DNA from: UBA7067 sp051880615
GTDB taxonomy: Bacteria; Bacillota; Clostridia; Oscillospirales; Acutalibacteraceae
Assembly: GCA_051880615.1 (NCBI GenBank)
Contig: JBJEOH010000028.1
Coordinates: 1 to 64,000, forward strand
DNA: 64,000 bases
Direction of reading: 5' to 3'
Both the position numbers and the translations under genes were made by a program. The notes beneath the pieces were generated by a model. It saw only the letters and a list, made by a program, of their open reading frames with translations, made no database searches and had not been told where the DNA came from. Positions 25,016-32,544 of this stretch are shown one piece after another. The stretch's first letter is position 1; every line of letters begins with the position of its first letter.

Positions 25016-26194
25016 ATGAATACTAAGCCTAAATCTAAAAAAGCTTTAATTGCTATATCAATAATATCCGGAGTAATTCTGCTGCTGGTTTTGCTTGTGG
25101 TTTTGTTTTTCAGAGGTGTATTTTTCGGGAAATCTCACAGGGTTGAGATATCAGCCGATACGATTTTCAATACGCAGTACAACAGCGGCGACTTAATAAA
25201 AATCGAGGATAAGCTGTATTACAATTATGAGCCGACTGACAGTCTTGACGATTTGCTGACCTACGGCATATATGAAATTTCTTCCTTAGGTTCGAGCCGT
25301 GTATATTGGAAAGGACCGCAGTTTCACCCTTGTCCAAGCTCTAACTTGTTTTCCCTGAAAGCTATCGAAGGAGAAATAATAGCCGACGGAACAACCTTGC
25401 TCTACGATGAAAACAATACAGTCGAAATTCAGAAATATAACCTGTTTACTAAACGCTTAGAAACATATCGTAAGCTTGAAACAGCCTACGGCGAAGAGCC
25501 GAGAAACTTTGAATATATTGACGGTGTATATTTTTATGAATCTTTGAATTCCTTATATATGGAGAAAGACGGCAAACTTGAAAAGCTGTTTGACACAGGT
25601 TATCACGGCGAAGCAGGACCGAATACATTTAGCGTTAATGGAAATATTCTTCGTGAAACGATAAATTTAAATAACTTCTGCTATGTTTCCAAGGATGAAA
25701 TATACTATACCAAATCGCTTGAGGACACAACAACTGTATGCCGCTATAATATACCTGACAAAAAAGAAACCGAAATAGCAAAGCTTAATTATTCGGCAGA
25801 TGATGTGTTCAACTTATTAATTACGGACGGAAAGGCTGTTGTTGATACTTATAATTTTTCAGCTACAGACTCAAAGCCTCGTCTTTATTTGATAAATACG
25901 AAATCTGATGAAGAGCCGACTGAAATCCTAAAAGAACATAATTTGAGCTATATGTCTGAAAGTATTGCAGTACTTGATGCTTATTTTTATATAGGTTCTG
26001 ACGGCAATTATAATTCTGAAAAAGGAATATTGGCGGTTGATTTGAATAACCCTGATAATCCGAAAAAGATATATGACGGTGCTGTGTCATCAATACATAT
26101 CCTTGATAATGAATGGATTTATTTTACCGATGAGGACTGCGTTCTTCGCCGTATAACCCACGATGGTAAAAAGGTTGAATTGGTATTCGGGTGA
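25016..26194 (+). CDS. Membrane-anchored extracytoplasmic protein (beta-propeller-like)
   Basis: After a short basic N-terminus (residues 1-10), one hydrophobic helix (about 11-35, ALIAISIISGVILLLVLLVV) anchors the protein. The remaining 350 residues are extracytoplasmic, rich in Asp, Tyr and beta-strand patterns, with repeated blades such as YYNYEP, YFYESLNSLYMEKDG and YFYIGSDGNY. This resembles DUF5050/TolB-like propellers of Firmicutes. It has no catalytic motif or lipobox. It starts behind AAGGAGG and stands alone between two terminators. Function is unknown. Confidence 0.8.
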   Translation: MNTKPKSKKALIAISIISGVILLLVLLVVLFFRGVFFGKSHRVEISADTIFNTQYNSGDLIKIEDKLYYNYEPTDSLDDLLTYGIYEISSLGSSRVYWKGPQFHPCPSSNLFSLKAIEGEIIADGTTLLYDENNTVEIQKYNLFTKRLETYRKLETAYGEEPRNFEYIDGVYFYESLNSLYMEKDGKLEKLFDTGYHGEAGPNTFSVNGNILRETINLNNFCYVSKDEIYYTKSLEDTTTVCRYNIPDKKETEIAKLNYSADDVFNLLITDGKAVVDTYNFSATDSKPRLYLINTKSDEEPTEILKEHNLSYMSESIAVLDAYFYIGSDGNYNSEKGILAVDLNNPDNPKKIYDGAVSSIHILDNEWIYFTDEDCVLRRITHDGKKVELVFG

Positions 26195-26319
26195 TTTAAT
26201 GTAAAATATCACAATAAGCGTTTAAACATCTGTGCTTTATCTTGACAAAATGCCGCATATATAATTCTGTTTATTGCAATAATGCTTGTAAACCCACAGT
26301 GTATATTCGGGTAAAAAAG

Positions 26320-26347
26320 CCGCCTAAGACAGAATAAGCTTAGGCGG
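26320..26347. terminator. Bidirectional terminator between convergent genes
   Basis: A perfect nine-base stem CCGCCTAAG/CTTAGGCGG sits between the plus-strand gene ending at 26194 and the minus-strand gene ending at 26370, with an A-run on its left that serves the minus strand. Confidence 0.75.
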
Positions 26348-26369
26348 TGTATATATATCTGTTCTTATA

Positions 26370-26918
26370 TTAATAGAAAAGCTCTTTTGGAAGTAAAAAC
26401 GCATACGGCGCTGTGAAAAATGCAAACGACAAAGCTGACCATAGCCTTTGTTTCTTTGAAAAACCGACATTTCTGAATGAAATAAAATAATCAAAAATAA
26501 ATATCGTCACAGCAGAAATGAGTATGCCGCTTAAAATAAACAACACACCCCAAACGCTGTCAAAATGCGAATGATTCATTGCTGAGTCGATTCCCGACAA
26601 AATTTGTCTGCCCAAATCGTTTCCTTCATAATATCCGCCGCCATACATATTCCACGACCACATTGATGAACACACTGAAACTATAATCAGGTATAACACT
26701 CCGACAAAATCAGCTACAAAGCCAAGCAGCCACACCTTTAATATTGCTTTTTTGTACAGCTTACCGCTGAAGCTTTTGTATATCACGAAAGAGATAATCA
26801 GCAGAACTACAGAATCAATAATGAAATTGCCAACCAACGATATAAGCCAAAAAAGCGGAAAAAACGCAAAGAGCATAAACGGCGGCAAAATCATATTGTA
26901 TAATTTAAAATCCTTCAA
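26370..26918 (-). CDS. Hypothetical multi-pass membrane protein
   Basis: This 182-residue protein has about five hydrophobic segments (for example PPFMLFAFFPLFWLISLVGN, DSVVLLIISFVIY, VWGVLFILSGILISAVTIFI and a C-terminal FAFFTAPYAFLLP). It has a glycine/tyrosine-rich extracytoplasmic loop (MYGGGYYEGND). The best start is TTG at 26918, eight to nine bases after GCAAAGGAGG. The longer frame starting upstream has no binding site. I recognise no family. It is a single gene with its own terminator. Confidence 0.7.
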   Translation of the reverse strand: MKDFKLYNMILPPFMLFAFFPLFWLISLVGNFIIDSVVLLIISFVIYKSFSGKLYKKAILKVWLLGFVADFVGVLYLIIVSVCSSMWSWNMYGGGYYEGNDLGRQILSGIDSAMNHSHFDSVWGVLFILSGILISAVTIFIFDYFISFRNVGFSKKQRLWSALSFAFFTAPYAFLLPKELFY

Positions 26919-26957
26919 AAAACACACCTCCTTTGCATTATAAATATATATAGGCAA

Positions 26958-27260
26958 CGCTATACTCTCATATCAATAATTTACCATATAATAAATTAAT
27001 TGTAAATATAATAGCACATTTATCAACGTTAAATTTTACTCTTACTTTGCTTTGAAAATCTCCTTTTTACATAAATACAGTACTTAAAGGTTTTGTTTTA
27101 GCTATGCTCTGAAGCCTTTTAAATGATTTCAGGATTCGTATGCAAAATAGTATAGTGTTCTTGACTAAGTATCTGCTTTCAGATAGAATAAAAAAGAAAG
27201 ATTGTGTAAAAACTGCAAATCTATAAAAACCTTTAATTAAATTGACTTACGGAGGATGTT
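26958..27260. other. Gene-free spacer
   Basis: These 303 AT-rich bases separate the divergent membrane-protein and HIT genes. I see no repeat, RNA or clear promoter pair apart from the ribosome binding site (CGGAGG) of the HIT gene at the right end. Confidence 0.5.
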
Positions 27261-27719
27261 ATGTGCTTTATATGTGACAGAATACAGATGATTGAAAATA
27301 ATGAAAATCCATATTTTGTGAAAGAATTGGAAACAGGATATGTAGTTATCGGTGACAACCAGCATTTTAAAGGCTATACATTGTTTTTATGCAAGCAACA
27401 TAAAACAGAGCTTTTTCATCTTGACTATGATTTTAAGATGAAATTTCTTGATGAAATGAGCATAGTTGCGCAGGCTGTTTCAAATGCTTTCAATGCCGAA
27501 AAAATCAATTATGAGCTGCTCGGCAACGGTGAAACTCATTTGCATTGGCATCTGTTTCCTCGTGTTGCAGGTGATATTGAAAACTACGGCAACGCAGGAA
27601 AAGGACCTGTCTGGTGGTATCCGATGGAGAAAATGTACGATGAGTCCAATAAGCCTACGGAAGAGGAATTAAAGGTTTTAAAAGAAAAGCTGTTATCTGA
27701 AATTAATAGATTAATCTGA
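27261..27719 (+). CDS. HIT-family nucleotide-binding hydrolase
   Basis: This 152-residue protein of the histidine triad superfamily has the active-site motif THLHWHLFPR (H-x-H-x-H, about residues 92-101). The N-terminal CFICDR pair of cysteines is common in bacterial HIT proteins that bind zinc. HIT enzymes hydrolyse nucleoside monophosphate or dinucleoside polyphosphate derivatives, and the substrate cannot be told from sequence. It starts behind CGGAGG. It stands alone, just upstream of a tRNA-Thr gene. Confidence 0.9.
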   Translation: MCFICDRIQMIENNENPYFVKELETGYVVIGDNQHFKGYTLFLCKQHKTELFHLDYDFKMKFLDEMSIVAQAVSNAFNAEKINYELLGNGETHLHWHLFPRVAGDIENYGNAGKGPVWWYPMEKMYDESNKPTEEELKVLKEKLLSEINRLI

Positions 27720-27832
27720 TAATTTTTTCTTCTAAAACTCTTGACCTGACGCTCAAATAATAGTATAATAAACGGCAGACGTGCTAAAGTAAAAGTGATT
27801 TTTACTAAGCTTTTGCACCTCTGTTACACTTT

Positions 27833-27908
<76 letters not shown>

Positions 27909-27913
27909 AAATT

Positions 27914-27951
27914 AACCCCACATAGAAATTCGTTTCTATGTGGGGTTTTTG
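27914..27951 (+). terminator. Terminator after tRNA-Thr
   Basis: The perfect inverted repeat AACCCCACATAGAAA / TTTCTATGTGGGGTT is followed by TTT. It may also serve thiE on the other strand. Confidence 0.85.
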
Positions 27952-27967
27952 GTTTATTTATTATTTG

Positions 27968-28597
27968 TTATTTATTAAGCGATAAAAAAGCTGCTTTAAG
28001 CTGCTTTGTGGCTTCAAATGGATTTTCAGCCTTCATTATTGCGCTCACCGCGCAGATTCCGTCAACCGGAATCCCTTTGATAATATCAAGATTATCTTTG
28101 TTTAGTCCACCTATAGCATTTACCTTTATATCCACCGCTGCGCATATATCGCGCAGGGTTTCGGGCTTTGTCAGTACTGTGATAACCTTTGTTGTTGTTG
28201 GGTACATTGCGCCGACACCAAGATAATCTGCACCCTGCTGCTGCGCCTTTAGCGCCTGTTCAACAGTTTTTGCTGTTGCGCCGACTATCTTATCCTTGCC
28301 CATAATTTTTCTTGCGGCATAAACCGGCAAATCACTCTGCCCTACATGCACTCCGGCGGCATCAGCGGCAAGGGCTATATCGGCTCTGTCGTCGATAATC
28401 AGCGGTACATTGTATTTGTCGGTGACAGCCTTAGTTTTTATTGCAAGGTCAAGGTATTCTCTGCCTGTGCGGTTCTTTTCACGAAGCTGTACGATTGTTG
28501 CGCCGCCTGCACAGGCTTTGTCAACAACAGATAAAAACGCCTCTTCTTCCCAATTTGTGCTGTCTGTTACAAAATACAGTGTTGTATCAAGCTTCAT
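27968..28597 (-). CDS. thiE: Thiamine-phosphate synthase
   Basis: ThiE joins the pyrimidine (HMP-PP) and thiazole phosphates to make thiamine phosphate. The 209-residue TIM barrel has the family motifs LYFVTDS, the segment ATIVQLREKN, the diphosphate-binding IDDRADIALAADAAGVHVGQ and DYLGVGAMYPT, and AIGGLNKDN. Start ATG 28597 follows AAGGGTGATA. The gene is the last of the thiW-thiM-thiE operon under the TPP riboswitch. The thiM stop lies inside its upstream region. Confidence 0.97.
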   Translation of the reverse strand: MKLDTTLYFVTDSTNWEEEAFLSVVDKACAGGATIVQLREKNRTGREYLDLAIKTKAVTDKYNVPLIIDDRADIALAADAAGVHVGQSDLPVYAARKIMGKDKIVGATAKTVEQALKAQQQGADYLGVGAMYPTTTKVITVLTKPETLRDICAAVDIKVNAIGGLNKDNLDIIKGIPVDGICAVSAIMKAENPFEATKQLKAAFLSLNK

Positions 28598-28607
28598 AGT
28601 ATCACCC

Positions 28608-29411
28608 TTAAACAAAATCTATTTTTATCTTTTCGGCAACAGTATCATTTTCGGCGGCATATATGCTGTCCATAAGCATTATCTTAAACGAGCCTGTTCC
28701 ATACGCAGATGACGAAAGCTCACCGCAAACCCCGAAAAAGCCGCTGCCCAGTACAGCCGAGTCAAACGCATTTCCGCAAGACAGAAAAGCTGCGGTTATA
28801 ACGCCGAGCATACAGCCCGTACCTGTCAGAAGACTCATCAACTCACAGCCGTTTGATATGAGAGCTGTTTTTTCGCCGTCAGTTACTATGTCGGTTTGTC
28901 CGCTCGACAAAACAACCGCTCCGCTTTCACTTGCTAAAATTCTTGCAGCTTCTATCGCGCTGCTTAAGTCCGTTTCATTTGAGTCAATACCCTTTGCCGA
29001 AAAACTCTCGCCTGCAAGTGCTTTTATCTCTGCGGCGTTGCCCTTGATAACATCAGGCGTAAATTTCGCGATAAAATCAAGGCAATACAGTTTTCTGAGA
29101 TTGCTGCATGTTACGCCGACAGCGTCTATTATAATCGGAACATTATTTTTATTTGCCGACTGTGCCGCTGCCGTCATACCCTCAAGCCGAACATCGGTTA
29201 TATTTCCGAGGTTTACGCACAGCGCATCTGCTGCCGCCGCTATACCAGCGGTTTCAAGGGGATGCTCCGCCATAATCGGCTTTGCACCGAGAGCTAAAAC
29301 CGCATTGGCACAGTCGTTAATCGAAATCGGGTTAGTAATGCAGTGAATAAGAGGCGCGGCTGTTCTGACGCTGTCTTTAACTTTTAAAAGCCCTGATATA
29401 TATTTTTCCAC
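28608..29411 (-). CDS. thiM: Hydroxyethylthiazole kinase
   Basis: ThiM phosphorylates the salvaged thiazole moiety (HET) for ThiE. This 267-residue ribokinase-fold protein has PLIHCITNPISINDCANAVL at the N-terminus, the segment GNAAEIKALAGE, and the anion-hole/catalytic motif SLLTGTGCMLG. It starts with GTG behind AGGTGG. It lies between thiW and thiE. With only thiW, thiM and thiE present, the operon is for salvage and assembly, not full synthesis. Confidence 0.97.
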   Translation of the reverse strand: MEKYISGLLKVKDSVRTAAPLIHCITNPISINDCANAVLALGAKPIMAEHPLETAGIAAAADALCVNLGNITDVRLEGMTAAAQSANKNNVPIIIDAVGVTCSNLRKLYCLDFIAKFTPDVIKGNAAEIKALAGESFSAKGIDSNETDLSSAIEAARILASESGAVVLSSGQTDIVTDGEKTALISNGCELMSLLTGTGCMLGVITAAFLSCGNAFDSAVLGSGFFGVCGELSSSAYGTGSFKIMLMDSIYAAENDTVAEKIKIDFV

Positions 29412-29437
29412 ATTACCACCTACTGTCTTTTAATATT

Positions 29438-30184
29438 TCAGTTTACCGACGGCTTTATTTTTTTGCGATTTACTATAAGATATACTGCTGCGCCTACTAT
29501 AAACAAGCCTAGCGCAATGTATGGAATATACGGCACAAAGCCGTCTTTCATATTTAATAGTGTGTTGAAAAGCACAGTCAACGCAAGCCATACGATAATG
29601 CCGATAAAGGCAATTCCAAAGCTGTCGCTTATCACATTTTCTTTATTCTCATACGCTCTGCAACCGAGCATTTTCTGATATTTTGTAAGCAAGCCTGTTT
29701 TTGCAAGCTTCTTAAGAAACAAAAATGCAATACTGCCGCCGATTAATGTTCCGCTGATGAATGACGGGATATAGAAGAACCAGGTCAAATCTGTTTTTCC
29801 CCACCAGAGAGTCATAACAGGATAAGACGCTATCGCTCCGATAATACCCGTTCCGACAATCTCGCCGATAACGGCAAAAATAAGTCTGCCCTTAGACGCA
29901 CGGTAAAAAAGACCCGATAAAAGCGCACCGAAAATCGCGCCTGTGAGCGCTAACGGCGGAATACCCATTATGCTCATTCTGATGATTCCGATTAAGGTGG
30001 CGCACAACAGGCTGTACCAAGGACCTAAAAATACAGATACTACGATATTGATAAAATGAGCCATAGGGCACATTCCCTCAACACGCAGAATCGGCGAAAT
30101 TATTACGCCAAGCGCAACCATCATTGCAAGCACAACCATTTTCAGCAATACCGTACTGCTTTTACTTCTTACATTTCCTGACAT
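29438..30184 (-). CDS. thiW: ThiW, substrate-binding subunit of an ECF thiazole transporter
   Basis: This 248-residue membrane protein starts VVLAMMVALGVIISPILRVEGMCP, continues AHFINIVVSVFLGPWYSLL and has the ECF S-component pattern LTGAIFGALLSGLFYR. The first 165 residues match ThiW, the S component thought to import the thiazole precursor used by ThiM. The C-terminal 80 residues add two more hydrophobic segments and a basic tail, longer than the usual ThiW of about 160-170 residues. The start follows AGAGGTAG. The shared ECF energizing module is not in this window. Confidence 0.88.
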   Translation of the reverse strand: MSGNVRSKSSTVLLKMVVLAMMVALGVIISPILRVEGMCPMAHFINIVVSVFLGPWYSLLCATLIGIIRMSIMGIPPLALTGAIFGALLSGLFYRASKGRLIFAVIGEIVGTGIIGAIASYPVMTLWWGKTDLTWFFYIPSFISGTLIGGSIAFLFLKKLAKTGLLTKYQKMLGCRAYENKENVISDSFGIAFIGIIVWLALTVLFNTLLNMKDGFVPYIPYIALGLFIVGAAVYLIVNRKKIKPSVN

Positions 30185-30477
30185 TTTTATCTACCTCTTT
30201 CCAAATAGTTTCTGCGAACTTCGTTTGAAAAGGGCATAAAAAATGCCAAATAGCCCAAAACGAAGTTTCGCCTTGTCGGTCGGTGCTCAAAAGCACCCTC
30301 TCACCCCGAAACACGGGTTCCCATCGCTATTCGGCAAAGTCACCGAAAATATTCATCCGATAAGGCACAAGACGCTCCTCTCTGCCCCGTTTGTCCGGAC
30401 GATAAAACAACAAAATCGGAACACAGCCCAAAAAGAATGCATTCCGATTATAAACCAAATTATAAATCCAATCTGCA
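30185..30477 (-). other. Long leader between TPP riboswitch and thiW
   Basis: About 290 bases of minus-strand leader separate the aptamer from the thiW start. It contains several hairpins, for example pairing AACTTCGTTT near 30219 with AAACGAAGTT near 30261. It has no convincing gene. It may hold the expression platform or an inserted repeat. Confidence 0.4.
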
Positions 30478-30582
30478 AACTCCCTGCGGCGGCATTACCC
30501 GAATCAGGTTCGCTCACTACTTTTAAGTAGTATCAGCTAAGGGTCGAAGTCAAACTTCCTCTCAGCGGTTCACCGCTCCCCT
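30478..30582 (-). promoter_or_regulatory. TPP (THI-box) riboswitch
   Basis: On the minus strand the aptamer elements appear in order: GGGGAGC at the P1/P2 side, GCTGAGAGGAAG, GACCCTT, GAACCTGATTCGGGTAATGC and CGCCGCAGGGA. CTGAGA and the GAACCTGAT...GGGTAATGCC core are the diagnostic thiamine pyrophosphate-binding segments. It precedes thiW-thiM-thiE and would lower their expression when thiamine pyrophosphate is plentiful. Confidence 0.95.
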
Positions 30583-30672
30583 GTTTGTTTAATTACATTA
30601 TATATCTTTTTTCGATTTTGTCAATGATTTGCACAGCTTTGCTCCACTCTGCAAAAAACTTGGTTTTCGCTA

Positions 30673-30701
30673 TTGTAATTCCACCGACTTTAAGTTATAA
30701 T
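30673..30701 (+). promoter_or_regulatory. Promoter of the small lipoprotein gene
   Basis: TTGTAA (30673-30678) and TATAAT (30696-30701) have a 17-base spacer, 46 bases before the start codon. Confidence 0.6.
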
Positions 30702-30746
30702 AACAAGGTATAATTGTGATAAAATGCGTTTTGAAAGGATAATAAA

Positions 30747-31247
30747 ATGAAAAGATTTAAAAAGATTATTGCGCTTATTCTCGCGGCTTTTATAATTGCC
30801 TCCTTTGCAGGCTGTGCATCTGCACCGCAAAGTCAGAGCGATACAGTAAAGATATCTGAAATTAAGGAAGAAGGTATTAAAGCCCTTTGCACAAGCCTTA
30901 GTAAGGACAAACTCATTCCTGAGGAAGCAACCGATATGCAAAACGAGGTTATCGGCGCAATCTCAGGCTACCGCTTCACTGTTGAGCTTGAGGGTGGCAA
31001 TGCTCTTGTTGAGCTTTACGAGTTCGACAAGGATAATCTGAACGACTCGGCAAAAAAGGTTATTGATGAGGTTAAGAAAAACGGCTATTTTAATATGCTT
31101 GACATTTCAAATGTTAACGCTCAGCTTTCGGATAACGAAAAATATCTTATGATTTATAACGACCCTAAAAGTGAGGGTGACAACCCCGATGCAGCACACA
31201 AGGAACGCCGTGACAAGATAACAAAATTATTTAAAGCGGCTAAATAA
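30747..31247 (+). CDS. Small lipoprotein of unknown function
   Basis: This 166-residue protein has a lipoprotein signal peptide: basic MKRFKK, hydrophobic IIALILAAFIIASF, and lipobox FAGC with the lipidated Cys at about residue 23. The mature part is hydrophilic, rich in Lys and Asp, and has no enzymatic motif. It starts behind GAAAGGAT and stands alone, followed by tRNA-Met. I recognise no family. Confidence 0.8.
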   Translation: MKRFKKIIALILAAFIIASFAGCASAPQSQSDTVKISEIKEEGIKALCTSLSKDKLIPEEATDMQNEVIGAISGYRFTVELEGGNALVELYEFDKDNLNDSAKKVIDEVKKNGYFNMLDISNVNAQLSDNEKYLMIYNDPKSEGDNPDAAHKERRDKITKLFKAAK

Positions 31248-31272
31248 TCCTAAAAAATTTCTTAAAAAATGC

Positions 31273-31301
31273 TTGACAAAAGCAGATTAGTATAATATAA
31301 T
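31273..31301 (+). promoter_or_regulatory. Promoter of the tRNA-Met/tRNA-Glu pair
   Basis: TTGACA (31273-31278) and TATAAT (31296-31301) are 17 bases apart. A second TATAAT overlaps at 31291. The promoter ends 33 bases before tRNA-Met. Confidence 0.8.
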
Positions 31302-31333
31302 AATGCTTGTTCGCACTGCGAATAAGCTTAAAT

Positions 31334-31410
31334 GGCGGAATAGCTCAGTTGGCTAGAGCATTCGGTTCATACCCGAAGTGTCGTAGGTTCAAGTCCTATT
31401 TCCGCTACCA
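31334..31410 (+). tRNA. tRNA-Met (CAT)
   Basis: The acceptor GGCGGAA pairs with TTCCGCT, the D-arm is AGCTCAGTTGGCTAGAGC, the anticodon stem-loop is TTCGG-TTCATAC-CCGAA, the T-arm is GTAGG-TTCAAGT-CCTAT, and CCA is encoded. The first pair is G-U, not the C-A mismatch of initiators, so I call an elongator. Ile-lysidine use of CAT cannot be excluded. Confidence 0.93.
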
Positions 31411-31413
31411 TAT

Positions 31414-31488
31414 GGCCCGGTGGTCAAGCGGTTAAGACACCGCCCTTTCACGGCGGTAACACGAGTTCGATTCTCGTCCGGGTCACCA
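31414..31488 (+). tRNA. tRNA-Glu (TTC)
   Basis: The acceptor GGCCCGG pairs with CCGGGTC, the anticodon stem-loop is CCGCC-CTTTCAC-GGCGG with anticodon TTC, the T-arm is ACGAG-TTCGATT-CTCGT, and CCA is encoded. It is three bases after tRNA-Met and shares its promoter. Confidence 0.97.
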
Positions 31489-31490
31489 GA

Positions 31491-31518
31491 AAACCGATGC
31501 TTATGCATCGGTTTTTTT
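31491..31518 (+). terminator. Terminator of the tRNA pair
   Basis: The stem AAACCGATGC/GCATCGGTTT with a short TTAT loop is followed by a T-run, directly after tRNA-Glu. Confidence 0.85.
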
Positions 31519-31648
31519 AATTAAAATTTTCCTGCATTGTTACAGAGTATATTTGATATTGACTTCTGCTTAAGCAAGTAATACCTAATCATTATATTGC
31601 ATAAAACCCCTCTTTGTACTATACTTTTATAGTCGGAGGGGTTTTATT

Positions 31649-32239
31649 ATGAGCTTTTACATTCAATACGGTGATATATTGATAAGAGAATACAAAAAGT
31701 CAGACTTAGAGTCAGTACACGATATGCTAAGTCAGCCAAGCGTCTGCACCACAACCTGCGCCATACCCTATAACTGCAGCCGTTCGTTTGCTGCTATGTG
31801 GCTTGACAGTATAAGGCGCAGTATAAAGAAAAAGACCGACTTTGAGTACGGTATTTTTAGTATGCGTAACGGTCAATACATCGGGAACATCGGGCTGATC
31901 GGAATAAACTACGAAAACAAAAGTGCCGATATTACATACATTATTCACCCACGATTTCAGGGCAGGGGCTATGCAACGCTTGCATCAAAGCTGATTATTG
32001 CATACGGATTTGATTTTCTTGAGCTTCAGAGAATCCACGGCAGATGTATGGATTTCAACATTGCATCAAAATCTGTTATGCAGAAATGCGGTTTTATCTA
32101 TGAAGGCTTGGGCAGATGCGAGATGATTAAGGAAAATCGCTTTGTAAACCTTGAGCATTACTCAATACTGAAAAGCGAATATGAAAATTTAAAAAATAAG
32201 GTATTCATTCCACTTAAGCTGAATTCCGCTACTATGTGA
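31649..32239 (+). CDS. GNAT-family N-acetyltransferase (RimJ/RimL type)
   Basis: This 196-residue acetyltransferase has the RimJ/RimL layout: N-terminal ILIREYKKSDLESV, the central strand YIGNIGLIGINYENKSADI, the acetyl-CoA-binding PRFQGRGYAT (Q/RxxGxG/A motif, about residues 107-116), and the C-terminal NIASKSVMQKCGFIYEG. The acceptor could be a ribosomal protein N-terminus or a small molecule. The sequence does not tell which. It starts behind CGGAGGGG as a single gene. Confidence 0.88.
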   Translation: MSFYIQYGDILIREYKKSDLESVHDMLSQPSVCTTTCAIPYNCSRSFAAMWLDSIRRSIKKKTDFEYGIFSMRNGQYIGNIGLIGINYENKSADITYIIHPRFQGRGYATLASKLIIAYGFDFLELQRIHGRCMDFNIASKSVMQKCGFIYEGLGRCEMIKENRFVNLEHYSILKSEYENLKNKVFIPLKLNSATM

Positions 32240-32497
32240 TGATGTATATTTTTCCTTAAAATCATTAAAAACGGCGCAAAAACGCAAGTTATCAACATCA
32301 AAATGTTGATAATGTTATTAATTTTTTCAACTTGTTCGATATATTATAATTTTAATCCACATTTATAATTTTTGAATGTTAATAACACTATATCTTGTGG
32401 TTTTAAAATGTTTTTTCTTTTGCAGAAATGTTGATAAAACATGTCTTTTCAAAGGTATATCAGGGTATTTTTTAACTGATTTAATCTTTTTATACCA
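32240..32497. other. Cluster of DnaA-box-like 9-mers
   Basis: TTATCAACA occurs at 32289-32297 (plus), 32304-32312 (minus, forming an inverted pair with the first) and 32429-32437 (minus). One-mismatch forms TAATCCACA (32353-32361) and TGTTAATAA (32377-32385) lie between. The same 9-mer occurs between dnaA and dnaN. No gene is present. Confidence 0.5.
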
Positions 32498-32535
32498 AAA
32501 AGCGACCTGCACAGCTGTGCAAGTCGCTTTTACTA
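32498..32535 (-). terminator. Terminator of guaB
   Basis: The long stem AAAAGCGACxTGCACA / TGTGCAAGTCGCTTTT lies immediately downstream of the minus-strand guaB stop, with T-residues on both strands. Confidence 0.85.
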
Positions 32536-32544
32536 TATTCGTTA

